The position numbers were made by a program, and so were the translations under genes. From an uncultured Clostridia bacterium (GTDB taxonomy: Bacteria; Bacillota; Clostridia; Oscillospirales; CAG-272), in assembly GCA_946641795.1 (NCBI GenBank), contig CAMPBZ010000033.1:1-9630 (forward strand): a stretch of 9,630 nt of DNA. The letters are read 5' to 3'. Shown here piece after piece: positions 1 to 6,979 of the stretch (the stretch's first letter is position 1; each line of letters opens with the position of its first letter). Below the pieces are notes generated by a model. It saw nothing but the letters and a program-made list of their open reading frames with translations, was not told where the DNA came from and did not search any database.

Positions 1-1143
1 GGTGCGGGCGTTCACGGCGTCGAACGCTTCCATAAAGTCCTCGGTGGAAGGGTTCTTCCCCTGCCCGCCGTCGATCACAAAATCGGCGCCGAGCTCCGAA
101 AAGGTTGCCTTGATGCCCTCGCCGGTTGCCACCGTTACCAGGGCAAACTCCTTTTTTTCGGCCGCCTTTTGCGGCGCAAAGCGGTTGCGGATCTCGGTTT
201 CGCTGTGTTGCAGGGTCATATTTTCAATTTTCAAGGTCAAAAACTCGCCGTACTGCTGGCAATGGTTGAGCACCACACCGGGCGTCATAGTATGGATATG
301 CACCTTGACAATGGTGTCATTCCGGAAGCAGACGATGGAGTCGCCCAGCGTTTGCAGTTCGGCAATCAGTTTTTCCACCGAAAAGGAAGCAAGATCAACT
401 TTTGCGGTTTGCAGGCGCAGCAAAAATTCGGTGCAGTAGCCGAATTCCATTACGCTCTCCGGGCCGAATTTGGAAAGGTCCAACCCGGCGCCCGGCGTTC
501 CGGAAAGCTCCACCTTTTGGGGAATTTCGCCGTTCGCCGCGCGAATGGCCCCCTCGGCAATGTAGTAAAGCCCGGCGCCGCCGCTATCCACCACGCCGGC
601 GTCTTTGAGCGTTTGCAAAAGCTCGGGCGTGCGGTCGAGCGAGCGTTTCAGCTCGGCAAGATAGTCACCGCCGAAGGATTGGAAGGTAGCGCCCTCCCCC
701 GCCCGCGCGGCGGCATAGTCGGCGGCTTCGCGCGCAACGGTCAGAATGGTGCCCTCGGTGGGGTTGATGACCGCCGCGTAGGCGCTTTTTACGCCGGCTT
801 GCAAGGCCGCGGCAAGGTCTTTTACCGTTGCCGTTTTTTTGCTTGCAAGTCCCGCGGCAATTCCGGCAAACAGCTGGGAAAGAATAACGCCGGAGTTGCC
901 CCGCGCGCCCATCAGCATTCCGTCGGCCAGCAGTTTTGCCGCCTCACCGACCGATGTGGGCTCCTTCCCTTCCAGATTGCGCAAGCCGCCGCTCATCGTC
1001 AGGCTCATATTTTCCCCGGTATCCCCATCGGGAATGGGAAAAACGTTCAGCTCGTTTACAATTTCCATATTGGCTTGCAGATTTGCCGCGCCGCCGGCCA
1101 CCAGTTTGATGAAAGCCTGCGCGTCAAGAACCAGATTTGCCAT
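1..1143 (-). CDS. fakA: Fatty acid kinase FakA-like (YloV/DhaL-domain) protein, C-terminus cut by window edge
   Basis: The kinase of the bacterial FakA/FakB system phosphorylates a fatty acid held by FakB to acyl-phosphate, which feeds PlsX/PlsY phospholipid synthesis in the cytoplasm. The reading frame is open from the ATG at 1143 to base 1, giving 381 residues of a family usually near 550, so the C-terminal part lies outside the window. Seen in the translation: an N-terminal DhaL-type kinase domain (about residues 1-200) with NVFPIPDGDTGENM at 33-46 (metal-binding Asp39 and Asp41), GARGNSGVILSQ at 79-90 and DAGVVDSGGAGL at 181-192. A middle domain follows with FGYCTEF (Cys237) and VHIHT (His282, His284), the Cys/His/His set that binds zinc in characterised FakA. 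The start lies two bases after the fakB stop, with a GAGGG ribosome site inside the end of fakB, so the two genes form an operon. The FakA name rests on domain order plus the adjacent degV-type gene; physiological substrate is inferred. Confidence 0.9.
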   Translation of the reverse strand, partial: MANLVLDAQAFIKLVAGGAANLQANMEIVNELNVFPIPDGDTGENMSLTMSGGLRNLEGKEPTSVGEAAKLLADGMLMGARGNSGVILSQLFAGIAAGLASKKTATVKDLAAALQAGVKSAYAAVINPTEGTILTVAREAADYAAARAGEGATFQSFGGDYLAELKRSLDRTPELLQTLKDAGVVDSGGAGLYYIAEGAIRAANGEIPQKVELSGTPGAGLDLSKFGPESVMEFGYCTEFLLRLQTAKVDLASFSVEKLIAELQTLGDSIVCFRNDTIVKVHIHTMTPGVVLNHCQQYGEFLTLKIENMTLQHSETEIRNRFAPQKAAEKKEFALVTVATGEGIKATFSELGADFVIDGGQGKNPSTEDFMEAFDAVNART

Positions 1144-1145
1144 AA

Positions 1146-2036
1146 TCATCCCTCAAATTTGTAGGTAACTTCTTTGCCAAAGCCCCAAACGCCAATGGCG
1201 CTCGGGCCGATGGAGGCGCCGATGATGGGGCCGATATAGCCGACGTGGATCTTTTTGCAGGGCAACTCTTTTTTGATCGCCTCGCAAACGGCTTCCACCT
1301 CTTCGGGGTCGCAATCGGCGTGGGTCAGGTACACTTCCCCTTCGGGATCGGCGTAAACTTCTTTGAGCATTGCCACCAGCTCGTTGAGCGAAGCCTGGCG
1401 CCCCTTGACCTTTTTGATGGGTACCTGGGTGCCGTTGGCATCGGCGATCAGAATGGGTTTGACGCCGAGCAGGTTGCCGAAAAACGCCGCCGAGCCTTTC
1501 ACTCTTCCTGCGCGTTTGAGCGCGTTCAGGTTGTGAACGGTGACGAACTGGTTGACCTTTTTGCGGTCGGCCATCACCTTTTCGTACACTTCCCCGGCCG
1601 AAAGTCCGGCGTCGCGGTACTGCGCCGCGCGAACCGCCAGCATTCCGATTCCGATACTGGCGTTCAAGGAGTCAACGCAGTAAATTTCGGCGCCCGGATA
1701 TTTTGCGGCAAGGTCTTTTGCCACCTTTTCGCCGGTGAGCACCGAGCTGGACTGCTTGGAGGAACAGCCGATATATACGATATCAAAGCCTTTTTCCAGG
1801 TATTCGGTAAAAATGCGTTCAAACTCCGCCGGCGGGACCTGGGTGGTCAAAATGCGGTTGCCGGCGCGCATAATATCGTAAAGTTCCTTGGGGGTGTAGT
1901 ATTCAAAATCCAGGCTGGCCTGCTTTTCCTCGCCGTTGTAAACGGTGTTCATTCTTGCGTAGTCAATGTTGTATTGATCGCGCAGTTCCTTCATCAAATC
2001 GGAGCAGGAATCGGTTAAAATCTGAACAGGTCTCAT
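1146..2036 (-). CDS. fakB: DegV family fatty-acid-binding protein (FakB-like)
   Basis: A full-length DegV protein of 296 residues, the normal family size. DegV/FakB proteins bury one fatty acid and present its carboxylate to FakA for phosphorylation. Family signatures seen in order: ILTDSCSDL near the N-terminus (residues 6-14), TTQVPPAEFE in the position of the usual TSQP segment, IGCSSKQSSSVLTG for the usual SSxLSGTYxSA block, DSLNASIGIGMLA, HNLNALKRAGRV followed by LLGVKPIL, and a C-terminal IGPIIGASIGPSAIG segment. In many relatives the last motif carries His where this protein has Ser (GAS for GTH). The ATG at 2036 is chosen because AAGGAGG lies seven bases upstream (2044-2050). It is first in an operon with fakA (two-base gap) behind its own promoter. 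Several DegV paralogues with different lipid preferences are common in clostridia, so the ligand of this copy cannot be read from sequence. Confidence 0.93.
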   Translation of the reverse strand: MRPVQILTDSCSDLMKELRDQYNIDYARMNTVYNGEEKQASLDFEYYTPKELYDIMRAGNRILTTQVPPAEFERIFTEYLEKGFDIVYIGCSSKQSSSVLTGEKVAKDLAAKYPGAEIYCVDSLNASIGIGMLAVRAAQYRDAGLSAGEVYEKVMADRKKVNQFVTVHNLNALKRAGRVKGSAAFFGNLLGVKPILIADANGTQVPIKKVKGRQASLNELVAMLKEVYADPEGEVYLTHADCDPEEVEAVCEAIKKELPCKKIHVGYIGPIIGASIGPSAIGVWGFGKEVTYKFEG

Positions 2037-2087
2037 TGAAAAACCTCCTTTTCTTCGGCCGGATTTTGCCCCGCCGAAATCTACCCT

Positions 2088-2117
2088 ATTATAATTAGTT
2101 AAGGATAAAATCTACAA
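2088..2117 (-). promoter_or_regulatory. Probable promoter of the fakB-fakA operon
   Basis: On the minus strand a perfect TATAAT (2088-2093) lies 18 bases downstream of TTGTAG (2112-2117), a weak match to TTGACA. The predicted transcript starts near 2081 and has a leader of about 45 bases with a strong AAGGAGG site at 2044-2050. No other promoter-like pair is visible between this gene and the nuclease gene upstream. The -10 box is convincing, the -35 box only partial, which would fit an activated or regulated promoter. Confidence 0.6.
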
Positions 2118-2126
2118 TAGACAAAA

Positions 2127-2170
2127 AATATTCATGTATGTTTTTTTGACACTGTATGAATATTGTCAAA
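2127..2170. promoter_or_regulatory. Inverted repeats upstream of the fakB promoter (possible operator or weak terminator)
   Basis: Two nested perfect inverted repeats share this AT-rich stretch: AATATTCAT (2127-2135) with ATGAATATT (2156-2164), and TTTGACA (2145-2151) with TGTCAAA (2164-2170). They lie directly upstream of the fakB -35 box and 13 bases beyond the stop of the nuclease gene. Read on the minus strand, the larger hairpin is followed by a run of T, so it could also act as a poor terminator of the nuclease gene. The 20-base loop and A/T-only arms make a strong terminator unlikely. No match to a known lipid regulator site is claimed. Confidence 0.4.
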
Positions 2171-2182
2171 AGCCAAAAAGGC

Positions 2183-3286
2183 TCATTCCGCCGGTTTTTC
2201 CAGAATGGCAAAGGTAAACTCCAAAATCTCCTCGCCGCCGGTGACCGTTACGGTAGCGGTGCCTGGGCGGGTGTTGGGCTGAATGGTCCAGCTCCATTCC
2301 ACCACGCCGTCGGTGCCGGCCGTTTTGGGGTCTTTCAGAGCCGCGGCGCCGCTGTAACTGCCCGACGGAAGTTTGACGCGAACAGAATACGCAACGCCGG
2401 GCGTTCCCTGGATGCGAACGGTTGCCGTGTCCCCTTGCCGGACGTCTTCGCTTCCCGCAAGAAGGGTCGGGGCATTCGCCTGCGGCGTTTCGCCGGTGCC
2501 TGTGGCAGGGTCATCGCCGCTCGGCGTTTGCGCGGCCGGAATGCCGCCCCAATCGGGCATCAGTTCCTCGCCCGCGTTGGCCAGCCGGCTATTCCCGTTG
2601 ATATAATCGATCACCACGCCGGGCTGGACGTTGTAGCAGAACACGCAAAAGCAAACGCCGTCGCCGCCGTCCTCGACCGACCAGGCCTCCATCAGCACCC
2701 CGAAGGCAACCAGATTGTTCCCGCCGAATACCGGCGTAACGCGGTAGAGCACGTGGTTGCCGGTCTCTTTTACGTAGTCGGCGACCATATTTTCAAACGG
2801 CAACATTCCGGTCACGTTGAGGTAGCGCGTTCCGGTGATGAGGTTTTGCCGGTTTGCGTTCTCGCCGGTCAGCTGAAAGCCGATGAGGTGGCAACGGTTG
2901 TAAAGGTACTTTCCATCCACAAAATCGTATTTGGCGTCCTCCACCTTGGCCGGCCAGCCGGTGGGTTTGACGGACGAAATGCTGCCGCGCGGCTCGGTGG
3001 GCATCAGATCCTTCCCCACGCTCGCCACGCAAACGCCGCAACGGCCGAGCGCATCCAGCTCGGCGTACGTTTCGTAGGACTGGCGCGCCGCGGTTTTTTC
3101 GGCGTCGGTAAAATACGGTGTGTTGCCGTTGATCGCGGCGTAAGCCTCGCCCGAATAGGCGGGCAGATCATCCGTAGATTGAACCGGCTGCCGTTGCAAC
3201 GAGCGGGGATCCAGCCCGCAGGAAGCGGCGCACAGCAGAGCGATGGCCAGCAACAGCGGCAAGCAAATGCGGATCAGCTTTTTCAC
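2183..3286 (-). CDS. EndA-like DNA/RNA non-specific endonuclease, lipoprotein with C-terminal Ig-like domain
   Basis: Predicted surface nuclease of 367 residues. The start is GTG at 3286: it overlaps the upstream stop as GTGA and has GAGGAGG ten bases before it; a longer ATG frame from 3352 would hide the signal peptide behind 22 residues. Residues 2-23 form a lipoprotein signal (KK, hydrophobic core, then AASC with Cys23). The nuclease core (about 40-235) carries the EndA-type His-Me finger block: NRCHLIGFQLTGENANRQN at 130-148, with His133 as the likely general base and Asn148 as a likely metal ligand, followed by LITGTRYLNV and GMLPFENMVADYVKETGNH. A Pro/Gly/Thr-rich linker (about 245-275) leads to a beta-rich Ig-like domain (about 275-360) with a tryptophan-containing strand (EWSWTIQP). 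Relatives cut DNA in competence, nutrient scavenging or biofilm turnover; the role here is not determined. Translational coupling to the 133-residue protein suggests a shared job. Confidence 0.85.
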   Translation of the reverse strand: MKKLIRICLPLLLAIALLCAASCGLDPRSLQRQPVQSTDDLPAYSGEAYAAINGNTPYFTDAEKTAARQSYETYAELDALGRCGVCVASVGKDLMPTEPRGSISSVKPTGWPAKVEDAKYDFVDGKYLYNRCHLIGFQLTGENANRQNLITGTRYLNVTGMLPFENMVADYVKETGNHVLYRVTPVFGGNNLVAFGVLMEAWSVEDGGDGVCFCVFCYNVQPGVVIDYINGNSRLANAGEELMPDWGGIPAAQTPSGDDPATGTGETPQANAPTLLAGSEDVRQGDTATVRIQGTPGVAYSVRVKLPSGSYSGAAALKDPKTAGTDGVVEWSWTIQPNTRPGTATVTVTGGEEILEFTFAILEKPAE

Positions 3287-3684
3287 GGCAGGTAAACCTC
3301 CTCGGTCAATTTTTCGTGCGAATAGCCGGCAAAATCGGTTTTGGAAACGCACTTCATTGCCGACAGGTCTATATCAAACTTCAAATCGGAAGGGTAAACG
3401 CGGTTCCAACGATAAACCACCAGTTTTTCGATTTTTTCAAGCGCAGGTGCAGGCGAACGATCCTCCAAAAAACACCAGTCCCCCGGTTTTGCGGCCGCAA
3501 GCGGGTCTTCGGAGATCGTAAGATCAACGGGAAGCCCCTCCAACAGTGCCGCGGTGTAGGCGGTTACCGTCAGCCTGCCGCCGCAAAGGGTTGCAATGCG
3601 GTCGTTCAACACGCGGTCGCGGCTCTGCCGCCGGTGATTGAACAGCATTCCGTTTTGGTCGTCCAGCGTAACAATCAAGTTCAT
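3283..3684 (-). CDS. Conserved hypothetical protein, 133 residues, translationally coupled to the nuclease
   Basis: Complete small cytoplasmic protein starting at the ATG at 3684, with AAGGAG eight bases upstream. It begins MNLIVTLDDQNGMLFNHRRQSRD and ends with a segment rich in acidic residues and the phrase YRWNRVYPSD, then SHEKLTEEVY. I recall similar short proteins in many clostridia, but no function I can defend. The first residues resemble the opening strand of dihydrofolate reductase (LIVxxDxxxG), yet the rest of that fold's motifs are not visible. There is no signal peptide, no membrane segment, and no HxHxDH motif of metallo-beta-lactamase nucleases. Its stop TGA overlaps the GTG of the nuclease lipoprotein gene by four bases, so the two are made together. 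A terminator-like hairpin for ackA sits just upstream and leaves almost no room for a promoter of its own. Confidence 0.8.
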   Translation of the reverse strand: MNLIVTLDDQNGMLFNHRRQSRDRVLNDRIATLCGGRLTVTAYTAALLEGLPVDLTISEDPLAAAKPGDWCFLEDRSPAPALEKIEKLVVYRWNRVYPSDLKFDIDLSAMKCVSKTDFAGYSHEKLTEEVYLP

Positions 3685-3703
3685 AAAAAGTTCTCCTTAT
3701 TTC

Positions 3704-3746
3704 AAAAGGAAACGCGGATGCGTCGAATATTTCGCGCATCCGCGTT
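3704..3746 (-). terminator. Intrinsic terminator after ackA
   Basis: Perfect 12-bp stem, AACGCGGATGCG at 3711-3722 with CGCATCCGCGTT at 3735-3746, extended inside the loop by CGAA/TTCG. On the minus strand it is followed by TTTCCTTTTG. It begins 18 bases past the ackA stop. The U-tract is interrupted by CC, so some read-through into the next gene pair is plausible. Confidence 0.8.
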
Positions 3747-3764
3747 CTTGCGGTTGGTGGCCGA

Positions 3765-4976
3765 TCAACGGTTGCCCACCAGCTCCATGGTATCTTTTGC
3801 AATCATCAATTCCTCGTTGGTGGGAATGACCAGCATTTTAACGGTTGCATCCGGCGCGGAAATATCGTATTCCACCGAGGTGCGCTTTGCCTTGGCGTTG
3901 AGTTCCTCGTTGATCTTCACGCCCAAAAATGCCAGATTTTCGGCAACGCGGGTGCGGTACTGCGGGTTGTTCTCGCCAATGCCGCCGGCAAACACAATGG
4001 CGTCAACGCCGCCCATTGCCGCCGCATAACCGCCGATATACTTGGTCAGCTGGTGCACCAGCATACTCTCTACCAGCTGGTAGCGCTTGTTGCCGGCTTT
4101 TGCGCCTTCTTCAATGTCGCGGTTGTCGCTGGTAGCGCCGGAAGTAACACCGAGAATACCAGATTTCTTGTTCATAATCTCGTCAATCTGGTCGGGCGTG
4201 AGGTTCTCTTTCTTCATCAACAGCGGAACGATGGCCGGGTCGATGGAGCCACAACGCGTACCCATAATAATGCCTTCCAACGGGGTCAGACCCATGGTGG
4301 TATCAAAGCATTTGCCGCCCTTGATTGCCGCAATGGAAGAGCCGTTTCCGAGGTGGCAGGTAACGATTTTCAGATCTTTGGGATCCTTGCCCAGCATGGC
4401 CGCCGCGCGCATGCTGACATAGCGGTGGCTGGTGCCGTGGAAGCCGTAACGGCGGATGTGGTATTTTTCGTAGTACTCATAGGGGAGCGCGTAGAGGTAG
4501 GCGTAATCCGGCATTGTCTGGTGGAAGCCGGTATCAAACACCGCCACCTGCGGCACACCGGGCATCATTTTTTCGCAGGCGCGAATGCCGGTCAGGTTGT
4601 GGGGGTTGTGGAGCGGGCCGAGCTCGCAGCACTCCTCGATGGCTTTGATAACATTTTCATCAATGATAACCGAGCCGGAGAACTTTTCGCCGCCGTGCAG
4701 AACGCGATGCCCCACCGCGCTGATTTCGGAGAGCGATTGGATGACGCCGTACTCCTTGGAGGTCAGCGTATCCAGCACCAGCTTGACCGCCTCGGCGTGG
4801 TTTGCCATTTGAATATCAATTTTATATTCGGGCTTGCCCTCTGCCTTTTGCTTGAAGTTGCCGCCGGCAATGCCGATGCGATCCGCCTGCCCTTTGGCAA
4901 GCAGGGTTTCGGTTTCCATATCGATCAGCTGATACTTAATGGAAGAGCTGCCCGCGTTGATAACCAGAATTTTCAT
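3765..4976 (-). CDS. ackA: Acetate kinase
   Basis: Interconverts acetyl-phosphate plus ADP and acetate plus ATP in the cytoplasm, the energy-yielding last step of acetate fermentation. The 403-residue length is typical for the family. Signatures are intact: NAGSSSIKY at 7-15, HRVLHGG with Arg91, VFDTGFHQTMP with Asp148, YGFHGTSH with His180, HLGNGSSIAAI at 208-218, GTRCGSIDP with Arg241, FAGGIGENN at 329-337 and PTNEE at 385-389 with the metal-associated Glu. Arg91, Asp148, His180 and Arg241 fall at the same numbers as in the well-studied Methanosarcina enzyme. The ATG at 4976 has AAGGA nine bases upstream. The gene has its own consensus promoter and terminator and is monocistronic; the usual partner pta (phosphotransacetylase) is not adjacent. 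Butyrate kinase is excluded by length and by the family signatures. Confidence 0.98.
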   Translation of the reverse strand: MKILVINAGSSSIKYQLIDMETETLLAKGQADRIGIAGGNFKQKAEGKPEYKIDIQMANHAEAVKLVLDTLTSKEYGVIQSLSEISAVGHRVLHGGEKFSGSVIIDENVIKAIEECCELGPLHNPHNLTGIRACEKMMPGVPQVAVFDTGFHQTMPDYAYLYALPYEYYEKYHIRRYGFHGTSHRYVSMRAAAMLGKDPKDLKIVTCHLGNGSSIAAIKGGKCFDTTMGLTPLEGIIMGTRCGSIDPAIVPLLMKKENLTPDQIDEIMNKKSGILGVTSGATSDNRDIEEGAKAGNKRYQLVESMLVHQLTKYIGGYAAAMGGVDAIVFAGGIGENNPQYRTRVAENLAFLGVKINEELNAKAKRTSVEYDISAPDATVKMLVIPTNEELMIAKDTMELVGNR

Positions 4977-5016
4977 ATTGTTTGTTCCTTTCTTTTTTCG
5001 AAAAACTTACTGCTTT

Positions 5017-5045
5017 ATTTTACTATATTTTCCGCTTTTTGTCAA
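5017..5045 (-). promoter_or_regulatory. ackA promoter
   Basis: On the minus strand TTGACA (5040-5045), a 17-base spacer and TAAAAT (5017-5022) form a near-consensus housekeeping sigma promoter. The transcript would begin near 5010, giving a leader of about 35 bases before the ackA ATG. It lies just beyond the terminator of the trpB-like gene, so ackA is transcribed separately. Confidence 0.85.
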
Positions 5046-5064
5046 GAGCGGTTTGCCGATTTTC

Positions 5065-5112
5065 AAAAGAAAAATCCCGCCCGCATTCCGGGTGGAATTG
5101 CGGACGGGATTT
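5065..5112 (-). terminator. Intrinsic terminator after the trpB-like gene
   Basis: Left arm AAATCCCGCCCGCA at 5072-5085 pairs with TGCGGACGGGATTT at 5099-5112 over 14 positions with one wobble-type mismatch; the loop pairs further as ATTCC/GGAAT. On the minus strand the stem ends in ATTTTTCTTTTG, a good U-tract. It starts nine bases after the gene's stop codon. Confidence 0.88.
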
Positions 5113-5121
5113 GTGGATTAT

Positions 5122-6495
5122 TTAAGAAAGTTTGGGCGTTTTGGCAAGGCTCTTGGCAATTTCCTCGTCGGTGGGGATATAGTCGTCCATTTGCCCGTCG
5201 TGGAATTTCTGATAAGCGTAAAGATCAAAATATCCGGTGCCGGTCAGGCCGAAGACAATGGTCTTCTCCTCGCCGGTCTCCTTGCATTTGAGCGCCTCGT
5301 CAATGGCAACGCGAATGGCATGGGAGCTTTCGGGCGCCGGGAGAATGCCCTCCACGCGCGCGAACTGCTCGGCGGCGGCAAACACATCGGTCTGTTTGAC
5401 GCTGGTGGCCTCCATCAGCCCTTCGTCGTAAAGCTCGGAAAGAATGGAGCTCATGCCGTGATAGCGCAGGCCGCCCGCATGGTTGGGCGCCGGCATAAAG
5501 CCGCTGCCCAGCGTGTACATTTTGGCAAGCGGGCAAACCTTGCCGGTATCGCAAAAGTCGTAAACATACTTGCCGCGGGTCAGGCTGGGGCAGGAAGCCG
5601 GCTCAACCGCGATAAAGCGGTAATCGGCCTCGCCGCGCAGTTTTTCGCCCATAAAGGGAGAGATCAATCCGCCCAGGTTGGAGCCGCCGCCGGCACAGCC
5701 GATGATGATGTCGGGCTTGATGCCGTATTTATCCAACGCGGCTTTGGTCTCCATACCGATCACCGACTGGTGCAGGAGCACCTGCGCGAGCACACTGCCC
5801 AGCACATAGCGGTAGCCGGGGCGGGTAACGGCGGCTTCCACCGCCTCGGAAATGGCACAGCCCAAACTACCGTTTGTGCCGGGGAACTCTTCCAGAATTT
5901 TGCGGCCAACGGCGGTTTCGGTAGAGGGAGAGGGCGTTACCGAGGCACCATAGGTGCGCATCACCTCGCGGCGGAAGGGCTTTTGCTCGTAGGAGACTTT
6001 GACCATAAACACCTTGCAATCCAGCCCGAAATAGGAGCAGGCCATTGAAAGCGCGGTGCCCCACTGGCCGGCGCCCGTCTCGGTGGTAATGCCTTTGAGG
6101 CCCTGCTGTTTGGCGTAGTAGGCCTGGGCAATGGCGGAATTGAGCTTGTGACTGCCGCTGGTGTTGTTGCCCTCAAATTTGTAGTAGATTTTGGCGGGCG
6201 TTTGCAACTGCTTTTCCAAGCAATAGGCGCGTACCAGCGGAGAGGGACGGTACATTTTATAAAAATCCAGAATTTCCTGCGGAATGGGAATGAGCCGGTC
6301 GGTGTTGTTGAGCTCTTGCGCGACGAGCTCGGTGCAGAACACCTGGGAAAGTTCCTCGGCGGTCATCGGCTTTCCGGTTCCCGGATTGAGCAGGGGCGCC
6401 GGCTTGGTCTTCATATCCGCGCGGACATTGTACCAGTATTTGGGCATCTCGGTTTCTTCCAAATAGATTTTGTAAGGGATCTTTTCGTTTGTCAT
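5122..6495 (-). CDS. trpB: Tryptophan synthase beta chain, TrpB2-like
   Basis: Pyridoxal-phosphate enzyme that condenses indole with serine to give tryptophan. The 457-residue protein belongs to the longer TrpB2 type: N-terminal extension with IYLEETEMPKYWYNVRAD, RPSPLVRA at 83-90, SGSHKLNSA with the PLP-binding Lys117, TETGAGQWG at 138-146 (Glu139, and Trp where classical TrpB has His), CAGGGSN phosphate loop at 267-273, and LHQSVIGMET. The true start is taken as the ATG at 6495, eight bases from AAGGAG (6504-6509); a GTG at 6504 is in frame but directly abuts that site, leaving no spacing. No trpA or other trp gene is next to it, which fits the stand-alone TrpB2 pattern of indole use. A T-box leader with a tryptophan specifier precedes it, which supports a real tryptophan role over a generic serine/threonine dehydratase. 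Confidence 0.93.
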   Translation of the reverse strand: MTNEKIPYKIYLEETEMPKYWYNVRADMKTKPAPLLNPGTGKPMTAEELSQVFCTELVAQELNNTDRLIPIPQEILDFYKMYRPSPLVRAYCLEKQLQTPAKIYYKFEGNNTSGSHKLNSAIAQAYYAKQQGLKGITTETGAGQWGTALSMACSYFGLDCKVFMVKVSYEQKPFRREVMRTYGASVTPSPSTETAVGRKILEEFPGTNGSLGCAISEAVEAAVTRPGYRYVLGSVLAQVLLHQSVIGMETKAALDKYGIKPDIIIGCAGGGSNLGGLISPFMGEKLRGEADYRFIAVEPASCPSLTRGKYVYDFCDTGKVCPLAKMYTLGSGFMPAPNHAGGLRYHGMSSILSELYDEGLMEATSVKQTDVFAAAEQFARVEGILPAPESSHAIRVAIDEALKCKETGEEKTIVFGLTGTGYFDLYAYQKFHDGQMDDYIPTDEEIAKSLAKTPKLS

Positions 6496-6555
6496 TTCAA
6501 ACACTCCTTGCCTGTTTCGGCTGAAAATTTTAGAGGGGTTCGGAATTCCCTTGGA

Positions 6556-6593
6556 AGAAAAAAAGCCCCAAAGCTATCTCTCGATAGCCGGGA
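6556..6593 (-). terminator. Regulated terminator of the T-box leader
   Basis: On the minus strand GTCCCGGCTATC, loop GAGA and GATAGCTTTGGGGC form a stem with a small internal loop, followed by seven T. Its 5' arm contains the CCCGG that the antiterminator needs, so the two folds exclude each other. Confidence 0.9.
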
Positions 6594-6833
6594 CGAATTT
6601 CTCCGTGGTGCCACCCGGAATGAAGGGCTTTGCCCTCCGCTCTTTACACATACCCCAGATATGCGGCGTCAATGATAACGGGAACGCACCCCGTCGAAGC
6701 CTACGAATGCGCGCGCAACGCACCTTTCGGTTCGCCCTCAAAAGTCCATTCACAAACCACGCAACGCCGCAATTCCACCGCCTGCGGCTCTCTTTGGAAG
6801 CGCCCGATCTGCTACTCGTCTTTCTCACCGGTT
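6556..6833 (-). ncRNA. T-box riboswitch leader, tryptophan specifier (UGG), controlling the trpB-like gene
   Basis: T-box leaders read the charging state of a tRNA: uncharged tRNA pairs with the specifier codon and the T-box bulge and blocks a terminator. Seen on the minus strand: AGTA of the specifier loop's 5' side at 6813-6816; an AG-rich bulge (AGAGAG) and distal hairpin GCCGCA/TGCGGC (6783-6788 and 6766-6771); specifier loop GAATGGAC with UGG at 6746-6748; the T-box core GGGTGGCACC at 6607-6616 followed by ACGGAG and TTCGTCCC. The TGGC bulge would pair with a GCCA tRNA end, matching the G discriminator of bacterial tRNA-Trp. CCGGG and CCCGG form the antiterminator, in competition with the terminator at 6556-6593. 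Length (about 280 bases) is normal. When tRNA-Trp is uncharged the trpB-like gene should be transcribed. Confidence 0.95.
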
Positions 6834-6839
6834 TGTTAC

Positions 6840-6868
6840 AGTATAATCCAAAAAAAGAAATTTGTCAA
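6840..6868 (-). promoter_or_regulatory. Promoter of the T-box leader and trpB-like gene
   Basis: Minus-strand TTGACA (6863-6868), 17-base spacer, TATACT (6840-6845). The expected start near 6833 is exactly where the T-box stem I begins. It is arranged back to back with the tRNA promoter on the other strand. Confidence 0.88.
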
Positions 6869-6936
6869 GTATTTTGCATAAATTTGCAAGGGGAAATTTT
6901 GAGAGGTGCGTTTTTGCCGAAAAACCGATTTTGCTA

Positions 6937-6965
6937 TTGACAAACGCCGGAAAAGCCGATATAAT
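6937..6965 (+). promoter_or_regulatory. Promoter of the tRNA gene
   Basis: Perfect consensus: TTGACA at 6937-6942, a 17-base spacer and TATAAT at 6960-6965, ending 14 bases before the first base of the tRNA. The start point would be about seven bases upstream of the mature 5' end. Confidence 0.92.
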
Positions 6966-6979
6966 AATAGAAGCATTAC

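Noticed and set aside
169..1164. 331-residue plus-strand open frame opposite fakA
   Set aside because: The minus strand encodes an intact DhaL/FakA protein with all catalytic motifs; the plus frame has no recognisable features.
2146..2151. Plus-strand TTGACA as a promoter -35 box
   Set aside because: No -10 box follows at 16-19 bases, and it would point into the end of a minus-strand gene.
2171..2183. AGCC-AAAAA-GGCT hairpin as the nuclease gene's terminator
   Set aside because: A four-pair stem overlapping the stop codon is too weak to call a terminator.
2156..3295. 379-residue open frame on the plus strand opposite the nuclease gene
   Set aside because: Its protein is Arg/Ala/Gly-rich with no domain motifs, it lacks a ribosome site, and the opposite strand encodes clear nuclease motifs, so it is an antisense shadow.
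4053..5291. Long plus-strand open frames (4053-5291 and 4939-6048) opposite ackA and the trpB-like gene
   Set aside because: Both cross intergenic terminators and promoters of well-recognised minus-strand genes and show no family motifs.
6551..6940. Open frames on both strands across the trpB upstream region
   Set aside because: They coincide with the T-box leader, whose conserved RNA elements explain the sequence.
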